DNA from: Teratosphaeria epicoccoides
Taxonomy: Eukaryota > Ascomycota > Dothideomycetes > Mycosphaerellales > Teratosphaeriaceae
Direction of reading: 5' to 3'
Assembly (NCBI GenBank): GCA_021401465.1
Contig: JADDMT010000203.1
Location: forward strand, 1 to 38,714
DNA length: 38,714 nucleotides
In this document: positions 1 through 9,704 of the stretch, one piece after another
Position numbering within the stretch: the first letter of the stretch is position 1
How the letters are laid out: each line of letters opens with the position of its first letter
Notes under the pieces: generated by a model
Database searches by the model: none
The model's input: the letters and a program-made list of their open reading frames with translations, nothing else
What the model was told of the DNA's origin: nothing
Position numbers and translations under genes: made by a program

Positions 1-825
1 GGTTGCGAAGCTAGAGGTTGTTTGTCCCTTCCCCTGCTTAGCCTTCTCGTACTCGACAGACACGGTAAGGGCGCGATTCCCCGGATCCTCGACCTAGTCG
101 ACACAGAACTAGCGAAAGTCCGCCTACGTATACGTTCTGTCGTGGACCCGCATAAGGTCATACCGCTCATGCTAATTGTTGCGAGGTTCCTTATCCTCTT
201 CGAGCCACATCACACCGAAGGCAACTCGTTCGCCCTCCATGGAATATCCGCGTAGGTTGAGCACGAAAACTGCCTCACATGCCTGCAAGAAAGATCGAGC
301 CTCCTTCAAGGTGTCTCCCTTGAACGGCTTCGGGTTACGTGCGTTACGACTACCTCCCGGTTAGCCTACTATGGCCCCGAATTCAGGCACTAAGTTCGCG
401 GGCACACGCGGAGGGTCTGCGCCTCCCGATAAGTTGTCTTCGCGGGTCCCTAGCGTGAAATCTCGCTGGATTTCTTCGTCCGCTAGTTCGTTAGTACCGC
501 TCATGGCGACGTCTTCGTCGTCCTCGCCGTTGTCGCTGCCAGGAGCGGTGCGGCTCTAGCTCTGGTTCGCAAGGCGGTTCGCGACCTAATCGACAATCAT
601 GGCTACAAGGGCTAGGTCGATAGTCGGGGTTAGCTGCGGTCCCTATGCGGGGGGTCTATTGCCTAGTCCGCCGCGTAATTGTCCTCTAGCGGAACCGTCG
701 CTCGATGCAGTGTCGCTCGCAGCGGTTACTTCTGCGGGCTAGTTACTCGGGCTAGCTTCGCCATCGCGGGCGCTCGGGATGGCGCTCGCTACGCGTTAGT
801 TGCGAGTTCGTGGTGCTCTAGACAT
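1..825 (-). pseudogene. gag: gag of element D (N-terminal part, truncated by the window edge)
   Basis: Starts at the ATG whose complement is 823-825, the equivalent of 16032 in element A. The frame follows the A gag codon for codon and is interrupted by RIP-type TAG/TAA codons. Some positions are less mutated than in A (several GGC, CAG and CCA codons survive here that are AGC, TAG or CTA in A), which shows that the stops are secondary. The open frames on the plus strand here (for example 371-559) are antisense shadows. Confidence 0.85.
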
Positions 826-874
826 ATCGTAGTATTCTCTGCTAGACTGCAAAGCAGGGGGGAGAAAGCAGAAC

Positions 875-1234
875 TGATATAGATATATGTGCTATATGAT
901 ATGGAAATATCTCGCAGTGTGACAGAGTAATCCGACCTTTTAGTAGGTACAAGACAGCGCTGCTTTCTGCTTATCGCAGAGGTGGCGCTAAGGGTGCTTA
1001 TAACCCCCGACGCTCCTTAATTAGGGAAAGCATGTCCGAGCCTAACCCCGTAGGGGTACCGTAGGGTCAGCGACGTGGGGGCGTCCTACGTCGACAACTG
1101 ATCCTACTCGGACGACATACGAGCTAACGTATGTACGAAGGACCCCCTTGCCATATGTGGCAGGGTCACTGCATGCTAAGGGCGGCCATTAGAACCCATG
1201 CGGTTCAAATGGTCCCCTAGTATCAACCGTATCA
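875..1234 (-). repeat. 5' LTR of element D
   Basis: On the minus strand it starts TGATACGG and ends TATATCA, 360 bp, as in element A. It carries the same U3 inverted repeats, the TATAAG box and the AGAAAGCAG motif that is complementary to the leader. Confidence 0.93.
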
Positions 1235-1239
1235 ATAAC

Positions 1240-3140
1240 TGTCTTCACGGACTAGTTCAGGGATCATGCGGTCTCGGCTTCTTCTCTAAGCGTTACCGTT
1301 TTCTGGCCTAAGAGATCGTTCTTGTTCTTAGCCTCGCTGTTCCTGCGCGTTCCTTGCGTACTCTATCTTTAAATAATAGACTCGGAGTCATAGCGCTCGT
1401 GGAATCTGAATACCTTCGTGGGTTAGGTAGCCTCCCTAGGGCGTGAACTCTACCCCGAACAGTACAATTTCTTGGACAACTTTCTGATGCGCGTGAGGTT
1501 AAGCTACGACCGGTAGTCTCTTTAGGTGTCATCGCATACAGTCGGCTAGTTTGTCATACTAAAGCTAGTCGACGTGTTATACTCTATTAATCCATGGGCA
1601 AGCCTAAGCCTATTAGTTCTGTATGATTTAGATAATGTCGAGTCTAATGTCATGCGGCGGCATGGCCTATCGCTCTATGCTCTCGTCTTCCTCGGAATCA
1701 GGAATGACGGCTTCGACAAGCTCGTAGTTGTCGTCCGAACCCTCTTCTTCTTCTTCTAGTTCCTGTTGCCTTAGGACTGTCGCACTAGAAGGTGTACCCC
1801 TTAGCGCATAGATCGACTACGCCTTGTTTCGGCTAGGGTACTATCTAGAACCATCTTTATCACTCATGTGAATTCGACAATCGTCGTCATAGCACGTAGT
1901 CTAAGTAAGTGCGGCATGGTCTAGTTCTCGAGTAGCGGCGGCCTTTTGCTTAGGTGCTGTTGTTGTTACGCGAGCCTGCTCTATCCTAGGCAGCTCTTGT
2001 CGTTGCTTCTTAGCAAAACATTCGCGGGCAAAGTGTCCTTTCTTTCTATAGTAGTAGCACTCGAGATTACTCTTGTCGAATGGCTTCTTCAGACCATTCT
2101 GGGGAGGAGAGCCCTTCCGCGGCTTTCCTCGGGGTCCATTCCTAGGACGCCCCTTAGTCGCATCTAACTCCATAGGTTAGAGACCGTAGTAATCGCTTCG
2201 CCATTTCGGTGCCGATCATTAGACCTTATGGTTAGCCTGCGCCGGCTTGCGATTTCTATGTTGTCATTCTTGCTGTCATTCCTAGATGCAATTATCGATT
2301 CTAATCGCGAGATCGCTTATTTCCTTGAATGTCGTTAGCCGATCTCCTCAGGCAATTTCGTCTTTAACCGTCTCCTTTAGTCCCTAGTAGAACTAAGCAG
2401 CTAAAGCGTTATCATTCTAGTCGACTCGAGCAGAGAGGGTCTAAAAGTCCGCGCGGTACTTAGTAGCGGAACCCTTCTGCTAGATTCCTAGGAGAGCTCT
2501 CTCGGCCTCTTGTTGCTTATTACTAAGCCTAAACGCTTCGCGTAATGCCTTAAACAAAGACTTGTCTAAGTTGAGAATCTCCCTAGTCGTCGTCTTCCTA
2601 GCTTCGGCGCTACTAACGTGATCCAGATAATCTGTTAGATGAGGCTAGATAAACTCGAACGCTAGTCCCTTTAGGTAAGAGACAATGTACATCATTCGCT
2701 TATGATGTGTCGTAAACTATTCCGTATCTACGTTAAATGCTAACTAGCATTGTAGGATAAACATCTCGACCTAAGATTGTTGTCCTATGAACTCTGTAGG
2801 GCTTCCTATCTTAAAGCCGTTGTTGCTATGTCTATTCCCGGTAGTTAAACCTGCGACGGATGCTAGAGCCATCTCGCTAAGGTGAATGGATTCGAGCTAC
2901 TATGTGATTTAAGGTATAGCGGCAACTTGTTCTCGTAGTGTTAGTTGACTGTCGCTAGAACTTAAACTAATAGTTAAAGAACTACTTGATATAGGTGTAT
3001 GTCAAGCGCTCGACGAGTCTCCTGATGCTTCCTTAGAAGTGGTGCTCAAAATGTTATAAGGGTAGGTGCCGATAGCAGGAAGGTGACTAGGTGTTAGACT
3101 CGCAGAGCTATAAAGAATATCGACAATAGCGGTTAACCTT
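1240..3140 (-). pseudogene. gag: gag (to start of pol) of element H, RIP-mutated
   Basis: A frame with RIP-type stops runs from about 3140 down past 1900. It shows a typical Ty3/Gypsy capsid region: the helical segment around the Met codon at 2872, and FYQGLKETVKDEI-like sequence after Gln/Trp are read for TAG near 2340-2400. A CCHC zinc knuckle lies at about 2018-2059 and reads C-YY-Y-RKK-GH-FARE-C. The second Cys has become Tyr (TGT to TAT, the RIP change). After the knuckle come an acidic stretch and sequence typical of the gag-protease junction of ascomycete Gypsy elements. The part after 1900 has more disruptions. There is no catalytic pol domain in the window. Confidence 0.8.
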
Positions 3141-3243
3141 GTAACTAACTATCCCCTAGGGAAAGGGAATTGAGAATTAAGCACGAAGCTCCTAACTACC
3201 TATCCTAAAGCTAGCCCTATATACTAGAGAGACAGAGTAGCTC

Positions 3244-3539
3244 TGTTAGATCTGTCGACAGACCTAACAGATCTATGTCTGTAGATCTATAGACTAACCC
3301 TACAGATCTAAGGGTCTGTTATCCCATGACAGATCCCTTCTTCCTTGCAAGCCCATAGATCTATAGACTAACCCTATAGATCCGGGGATCTATCCTCACG
3401 TGACAGATCCTTTCTCCTATGACTATGCCTATAACTCATAGTACTCCTCTGACAGTACCATGACTCATAGCACTTAGGACCCTCACGATCCTGTATCCTA
3501 TAGTACTCCGGACAGTACTCCTGATACCTATGACAAACA
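3244..3539 (-). repeat. 5' LTR of element H
   Basis: A 296-bp stretch that begins TGTTTGTC and ends ATCTAACA on the minus strand, giving the 4-bp inverted ends TGTT/AACA. The outer boundary is fixed by the start of B homology, the inner one only by the TG...CA rule. Inside are two similar copies of a segment of about 58 bp (near 3282-3340 and 3356-3413), both containing GATCTATAGACTAACCCTA and GACAGATCC, plus shorter repeats around AGTACTC. Confidence 0.65.
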
Positions 3540-6079
3540 AGGAGCATATTTGGCACCTAAGGATAGTACTTGAATAGCTCTGTAAGTTTACTCTATATGC
3601 GAACCTAAAGAAGTGCTTATTCCTAACGGCTAGGATTAAGTTTCTTGGATACATTGTCTCTATAGAAGGAGTCATCATAGATGACTAAAGGGTGTCTGTA
3701 ATCGCAGAGTAGCTATAGCCAACTACCCTCTGAGAAGTGCAGGTGTTCCTAGGATTTACTAACTTCTACCGCAGATTCATATGGTCCTACTCGAAGATTA
3801 TGGCTCCCCTTACGGCCCTCGCAAAGGGCGCGATTTAAGGAAAAAAGCTAGGGATAGTGCCTTAGGAGGAGGCTTAGAGCAAGGCTTTCTCTAGACTTAA
3901 AGCAGCTTTTCAAACTACGCCTATACTTCGGCACTTTGACCCCGCTACGAAGATCTAGATAGAGACTGATGCTTCAAAATTCGTAATAGCCGTAATTATA
4001 TCGCAGCTCTAGTCACACGAAGGTAGTACGTAATAGTACCTAATTGCCTTCTAGTCGCGGAAGATGCAGGGCGCTAAGCTTAACTATGAGACTTACGACT
4101 AAGAGCTTTTAGCTATTGTTGACAGCTTTAAGGAGTACCGACACTACCTCGAAGGCGCAGCGTACCCTATTAAGGTACTTACTGACTATAACAACCTTCG
4201 TAGCTTCATGGGCATGAAGCAGCTAAGTAGTCGGCAAGCAAGGTAGGCGACTTTCCTTACTAGCTTTGACTTCGTTATCTAGCATTGTTCCGGAAAGACG
4301 AATCTGGCTAACAGTCCTTCGTGACAACCGGACTACGACACTAGGGAGGAGGGCGACTAACAGCTTCTCCCTACGCTGCAAACGAAGCTTGCAGTTTAGG
4401 GCGGCGATCTGTCGTTAGCTCTTCTTGTAGGTCGACTACGGGTCTAATAGGGCCTCACAGCCTCCGCTAGCGACAAACCCTCCTATCTAGCAGTTATGGC
4501 GACCGTGTCTAGCTCGATCTATGCGGTAGTTAACCGGCTTACATGTAGTAAGCATGCGATGTCTAAAGAACCCTTTAAAGAAGTCTCGAGACTTATTTAG
4601 CGGTTGCAAGAGCGAGAACCGGAGTTAATTAATAAGGGTGTAGCCCTCTAGGACACTACAGGCGGTCTAAAGTACTAGACTAAGTCAGGCGACTTGTAGT
4701 ACTTTGACAATAGGCTCTACGTACACGCTAACTACGTACTCTGTTCGCAGCTCCTCTGTATTTATCATGACGATAAACTCGCGGGCCATTTTAGCGCAGA
4801 GAAGACAAACGCACTTCTTAGACGTAAATACTAGTAGCCTACGCTAGAACAGGATGTCTCTAACTATGTCAAATCCTGCTAGACGTGCTAGGTCAGCAAA
4901 TCTCGGCGCTATCGCCCCTACAGTAATGCTTAGGCGCTCCTACTGCCAGAGAGACCATGGCAGGACTTAACTATAGATTTTATTACTGATTTGCTGCTAG
5001 CAAAGTAGAGAGGCAATGTAGTTAATACTGTCCTTGTAGTAGTCGACTAATACTCTAAGATGAATGTCTTCATCCTATATACGAAAAGATGCATAAGTAG
5101 CAAGCTTGCGCAACTACTTCGCGACAAAGTCATATAGCGCTTTAGTGTCCCCTAAAGTATCCTATTAGATCGAGGTTCTGTCTTTACTAGTAAATACTAG
5201 CAAGAATTTGTGTTTAAGGCGCGTGTTAAGTACTGCCTAAGTATAGCATTCTATCTACAGACTAATAGTCAGACTAAACGTATGAACTAGACTCTTAAGT
5301 AGTACCTTCGGTGCTACTATGCTAAGAACTAGGATGCCTAGGCTAACGTAATTCCTATGGCGGAATTTGCAGTTAATAATAGCGTGCATGCTACTATGCG
5401 CATGTCGCCATTTCAGATTCTTTATAGCTTTAATCCGGAAATACACCTAGAACCGCCTCAGGACAAGTCTTTTAAGGAGAGGGTGCCAGCCGCCGCGGAA
5501 TTAGCGTAGCGTATGCGCGAGGTACATTCGGTGCTAATAGAACACTAGAAAAAGGCCTCAGAATCCTAGATTAAACATAATAACGCCCGTGCTAAACCGA
5601 TGTAGTACGTAGTTAGTACGAAGGTGTTACTGTTAACAAAGAATCTTAAGCTGAAACTTCCAAGCAAGAAGATGACGCTAAGGTTCGTCGGACCCTTCCG
5701 GATACGCGACGCGATAGGCTCGCAGGCGTACTAGCTATCGTTGCTATCGTCGTATCGTGTGCATAACGTCTTCTACGTATCTCTACTCGAACCATAGGTA
5801 CAGCGCGAGGGCGAAGAGCCCGCGGACCTGATGCTAGTAGCAGAAGAGAACGAAGAGTAGGAAGTCGAGGGTATTAAGGACAGTATGCGGCGTAAGGGCG
5901 CAACGCACTATCTAGTAAAGTAGAAAGGATACCTACCTAAGTACACATAATAGGTTCTGGCTAAAGACTACAAGAACGCTCTAGAAGCTATTCGTGAATT
6001 CGAAGAGCAGAGGAGGCGTAAGCAGGGCTTAAGAAGGTCGATTCGTAGGGAGATAAGGGCTTCGGAGCAGAATTCTTAA
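3540..6079 (+). pseudogene. pol: pol (RT thumb, RNase H, integrase, chromodomain) of element B
   Basis: Same frame and same end (TCT TAA, 6077-6079) as element A, truncated at the 5' side by H. Visible parts are the RT/RNase H connection, RNase H with ETDAS near 3963, an integrase zinc-binding region near 4770-4900, an integrase core and a chromodomain at about 5863-6010. Integrase Asp-2 (LDRG, codon 5168-5170) is present, but the Glu position reads Lys (AAA, 5276-5278), as in A. Stops are dense, mostly TAG. Confidence 0.88.
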
Positions 6080-6219
6080 CACGTGTATATAGCGCACGAC
6101 GCGTAGAGTAACAACAAGAAGCAAACGCCCTACTTATACATCATTAATGCCTAAAGGCACACCTAGAATAAACCTAAGGAGAACAAGAGACATGCTTAGA
6201 TTAGCTTCGTAGCTAATGC

Positions 6220-7716
6220 TTAGCGACTACTAGTTAGGGGCTTCCTGACCAAACCCGAAGCAGGAGAGTCTTTCTTGTTGCAGTCCGCTAGGGACTGCCT
6301 ACCCGCATGGGGTCTACTAAACACCCTGAAGCGACTATGAGTAACAGGGGTAGTAACGCCATGAAGAGAGGCTAGCATCTTCTTCTTTAGTAGGTTACGA
6401 GGGAGCTCGTCTTTAGAGCCTATAGTAGCTAGAGAACTAGCGACATCCTTATCGCGCCTAGTCGCGACGACTACCTTATCCTTAGCATTAGAAGGCGAAG
6501 AGACTTAAGCGCGCTTGCGGCTGTCACGCTTAGCCCTCGAGATCATCTTGCGCTTCTTGACACGAGTGTCGACTACATCATCAGACTCGGTGTCCCCCTT
6601 AGGCGTAACTAGTATAGTGACACTACGGCGCGAAGGGATCACGTTAGGACCGAAGGTATCCTAGACGTCGTCATCCTCCTTATCCTTAAAGATCTGGCCT
6701 AGAGGCTTGTGCCTTAGCGTCTTGACGGACGTAGTGCGGGTCGCAAGCGGGGAAGGTTCGGCTTCCTTGTCGCTAACCTTAATTTTGGCCCTAGCCTTCT
6801 TCTTCTTCTTAGACAGTAGCGTCAAGGCGGCGTAGGCGGCAGCGCTACAATGTGTTAGCTGTACGCACGCGACAGTATTCGAGTAAGTAACTTACGGCTT
6901 AGTCCTTAGGACCGGCTTAGAGGCAGGCTGTCTCTCGGTACGGCGCTAGGGCGTAGCCTTAGCAGCAGGAGCGGTAAATTGCTTGATAACCTTCTTGCGG
7001 ATCATCCGCGTCTTAAAGTCATTGTTAATAGAGGCAAGGGCCCCGAGTTGCTAACGCTAACGGCTAGTCGGATATTTCTTGACGCTAACGTTAGCCTAGC
7101 GGAGAAAGTCAGCATTTATACTTAGAGGGTACCCGCACTATATGCGTACTATGGCAAAGGTCTCGACCCTAACAGTTAGCACCTTCAAGATCTTCTAGAC
7201 TAAGTCTGCGATTAGACCTAGACAAACGTTTTCGCCTGTTAGTAGAGAGTCGAAGCAAACACTGCCGTGAGAACGGTTAGTAGTCGCGGTGAAGCACGAG
7301 AGGGCGCCAAGCAGGTAGGCGAGTACCTCGCGGTACTTAGCCTATAGCCTATTCATAGTCAGAGTGCCTTTAGTAATCCCCTTGTTACGCGTACTCTAGA
7401 AGTCATCGATGTTATGGCAGAGCTAGTTGTACTCGCTATACACCTCTTTAGGGAGGTCTTGGCATTTTTGATGCTTGCTATTACAGTTGACATAATTACA
7501 GTAGACACTGCCCTCATCAAATCCGCTGATGTAGATCTTAGCTACGCTTCGGTTAGTACAAGTCACGCATACCTCGCGGGTAGGGGACGCCTTATTAACA
7601 CGCGGAGGAGAGATGTGTGTAGCTTGGCTACTAAGGTTGTCGAGGCATTGTTAACATGAGCAATAATTGCAGGCAGAGCGAGTAGCGTCAAACTTAGTCT
7701 GCAGCACATGAGCTAT
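6220..7716 (-). pseudogene. Antisense gene of element B (degraded copy)
   Basis: Colinear with the antisense gene of element A and the same 499 codons long, ending with TAA (complement of 6220-6222). The start codon is ATA instead of ATG (complement of 7714-7716), a TpG to TpA change, so this copy is dead. About a dozen further TAG/TAA codons interrupt it. It is useful for polarity: where A has Tyr78, B has Cys, and where A has Cys75, B has Tyr. Since RIP turns TGT into TAT, the ancestor most likely had Cys at both. The plus-strand open frame 7414-7659 is a shadow of this gene. Confidence 0.75.
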
Positions 7717-8272
7717 TATAGCTAAGACAGGTTAATTGATCTTGATTAATTGATTGAAGAAGAAGAAACTCTAGTATAGACCCGCAGACATAGCGAGGCG
7801 CAAGCTAAGCGAAATGGGAGCGGAGGTTGATGTTAGTGTCTTAGAACAGGAAGTTTAGGAAAGCGACGAGGTTTTTATACTCTCTGACAGCCCCCCTGTT
7901 ACCTACCGCAACCGTTAAGCTAGTGACTCGAACTACATGCGCAGAGTACCTGCCTTTAGTTAACTTACAAGGGGACCGAATAATACAATAACGGATAACG
8001 CGGCTGTTACGCATGTGCGCTGACCGCACTCGTGCTAGCCTACTAGCATGAAAATGTGGCAAGGCCCGCGCTAGGAGCGCGCTCCTGCCGTTTCTAGCGG
8101 CGCGTGTAGAGCGTCCGCGCACTTTCCTACTACCCTAAGGTTCTGCGACACGTTCTTCACGGTCACGACTAAATAGGGATAGCCAAGCTACTTGGCGAGG
8201 CCGGCGCGCATGCTCGCCCCATAATTTCAAGGATTAACTGAAGTACGTGCTCGTAGTGTCCTGATATCTCGA
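7717..8272. other. Upstream region of the antisense gene in element B
   Basis: GC-rich non-coding stretch between the antisense gene and the 3' end of B. It contains the antisense TATA box, the palindrome AGGAGCGCGCTCCT and the inverted repeat GCCAAG-cta-CTTGGC (near 8174), all also present in A. No gene seen. Confidence 0.6.
7872..7879 (-). promoter_or_regulatory. TATA box of the antisense gene, element B
   Basis: TATAAAAA on the minus strand, 156 bp upstream of the former start codon. It is at the same place as in element A and intact although the surrounding sequence is heavily mutated. Confidence 0.5.
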
Positions 8273-8449
8273 TGTAAAGGGCGAGGCCCTAAGTCTTGGC
8301 ACAGGCTAGGGCCTATGCGACGCGACCCCTGACGAGGCCGGCTAAGGCTGGCTATAAACGACCGGACAGCTAGCAGATAGTCCCTCTCTCCCTATCGTAC
8401 TTGTTAAATACTACATGAACCCCTGTGTATATGTCGTTTACCTGTAACA
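8273..8449 (+). repeat. 5' LTR of element C
   Basis: 177 bp, TGTAAAGGG to CTGTAACA. TATAAA at 8353-8358. ATCGTACTTG at 8394-8403 is complementary to the leader at 8451-8460 (apart from one RIP-type change), pointing to the transcription start and self-priming. Confidence 0.92.
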
Positions 8450-8450
8450 T

Positions 8451-8460
8451 TAAGTACGAT
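8451..8460 (+). other. Probable self-primer binding site of element C
   Basis: TAAGTACGAT lies one base after the LTR. It is the reverse complement of ATCGTACTT(A) in the LTR (5' copy 8394-8403 ends in G, the 3' LTR copy in A). No TGG, which a tRNA primer site would begin with, follows the LTR. This matches the self-priming known from Tf1 and MAGGY; the assignment is inferred. Confidence 0.6.
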
Positions 8461-8542
8461 CGATTTCACTATAGAAAGGCTATCTCCTAGCTAATTAACC
8501 CTAGTGTCCAAAGGATCCACGAACGAGGAAGCGTTAGCAGAA

Positions 8543-9676
8543 ATGCGCCGTGTCGTCAAGGGAATGCATACCTAGTAACAGCAAATTATGGCCGAGCTAA
8601 CAGCCACGCGGGCTGCGCTAAATGAATTAGAGTCCTGACAGCGACAAAACCTAGGCGCCCTGTCAGAGGAGCTGCTAAAGGCTCTCGCAGACGCGCTAGC
8701 TGTAGCAACGCGTGCGAACTCTAGCATAGAACTGACAGGACCCTAAGAGTAGAGGCTACTAACGTAGGACAGAAGAGCCGACTCATTTAGGGATTACCTG
8801 CTCTGTATTAGGAGTTCGCTTAGGGCGCGCTCTAGGATAAAACCCCCAATAGGCGTGGATTATTACTAGAACATAATCTACGACACCCTCCCCGCTCGCT
8901 AGCGCGCCTGGATGCGCCATTTCTAGGAGAAAGGAGGCCCGGACAGGGCGAAGGACCCTGAAGCTTTCCTCACGTAACTTAAGGCCGTGTTCGCGGATAG
9001 TAACGAGACAGCGAAAGCTCTAGAACAGCTCACGAACCTCTGACACGTAGCAGGCTAGCTATAGCACGAGTACTAGCTAGAATTCGACGAACTCCTGCTG
9101 TTAGCAGGAGGGGACTAGTAGACAGATGACGCGAAGATTAGATACCTCAAGAATTCGTTCTCGAATCCCGCTAGGATGTACATAGCAAACGTGAGAGATA
9201 AGGGGGACTACTACGCGTTTGCAGAGGAGGTCGAAAGGGTCATAACAAACTCTAAGGTAACCGACTAGTTCAAGGCGGCCTATAGGAGGTAGTTAAGGGA
9301 AAAGAACAAGGACTCTGAAGGTATTCCCGCGGCTGCCATGTAGATGCCTAACCCTAGGGTCAGATCCTAAATAGACATGGATAGGGATATAGTCATAGTA
9401 CTAACTCGTACTATAGGAGACTAATATGACGGCAAAGGACCCTGACAAAACAATGGGGGAAAACAACGCGCCAAATGGGTAGACGCTACAGAGAGAGAGA
9501 AACGCTAGGAGAATAACCTGTACTACTGTTATGGAGCGTCTAGACACTAAGTCAAGGGGTGTCCCTATGCCTCGGCTACACCCCTAGCCTAGATTAACAC
9601 AACTAGAGTGTCGCCATTGCTAGAGGACGATAGAATAGCAGAGGAATTTAGGAGGAAAAACTCGGGAAAAGATTGA
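8543..9676 (+). pseudogene. gag: gag of element C
   Basis: Frame of 378 codons from ATG 8543 to TGA 9674-9676 with many TAG/TAA/TGA codons of RIP type. The capsid-like part is helical and charged. A CCHC knuckle near 9519-9560 has both leading Cys codons changed to Tyr (TAC, TAT), leaving H and the last Cys (RH, KGC). The frame is also open upstream of 8543, so the true start may be earlier. The end overlaps pol, which is in the -1 frame. Confidence 0.82.
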
Positions 9677-9704
9677 CTCCTGCTTAGAGTTAGGAAGCAG
9701 GAGT
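9664..9704 (+). other. -1 ribosomal frameshift signal at the gag-pol junction of element C
   Basis: The slippery heptamer GGGAAAA (9664-9670) is read in the gag frame as G GGA AAA, two codons before the gag stop TGA (9674-9676). Five bases later a perfect 10-bp stem begins: ACTCCTGCTT (9676-9685), a 9-base loop, AAGCAGGAGT (9695-9704). Slipping back one base enters exactly the frame that holds protease, RT, integrase and chromodomain. Heptamer, spacing and stem match known -1 signals; function is inferred. Confidence 0.8.

Larger units (their letters stand above)
1..1234 (-). mobile_element. Element D: 5' end of an A-family Ty3/Gypsy element, running off the left edge
   Basis: Reverse complement of the 5' end of element A: a complete 360-bp LTR (875-1234), a 49-bp leader and the first 825 bp of gag. 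Base 1 corresponds to 16856 of A with no net indel over the whole stretch. It is inserted in the gag-pol of element H, which resumes at 1235 on the same strand. The adjacent five bases (ATAAC) would be the target duplication, but the partner copy lies outside the window. Confidence 0.93.
1235..3539 (-). mobile_element. Element H: 5' part of a third Ty3/Gypsy family, interrupted by D
   Basis: Contains a 5' LTR (3244-3539), a leader and most of gag, all on the minus strand. Its pol would lie left of the window beyond D. It is inserted in element B: B sequence alignable to A begins exactly at 3540 (AGGAGCAT, equivalent to 18457 of A). Confidence 0.8.

Noticed and set aside
1235..1239. ATAAC as target duplication of element D
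   Set aside because: The other end of D is outside the window, so it cannot be tested.
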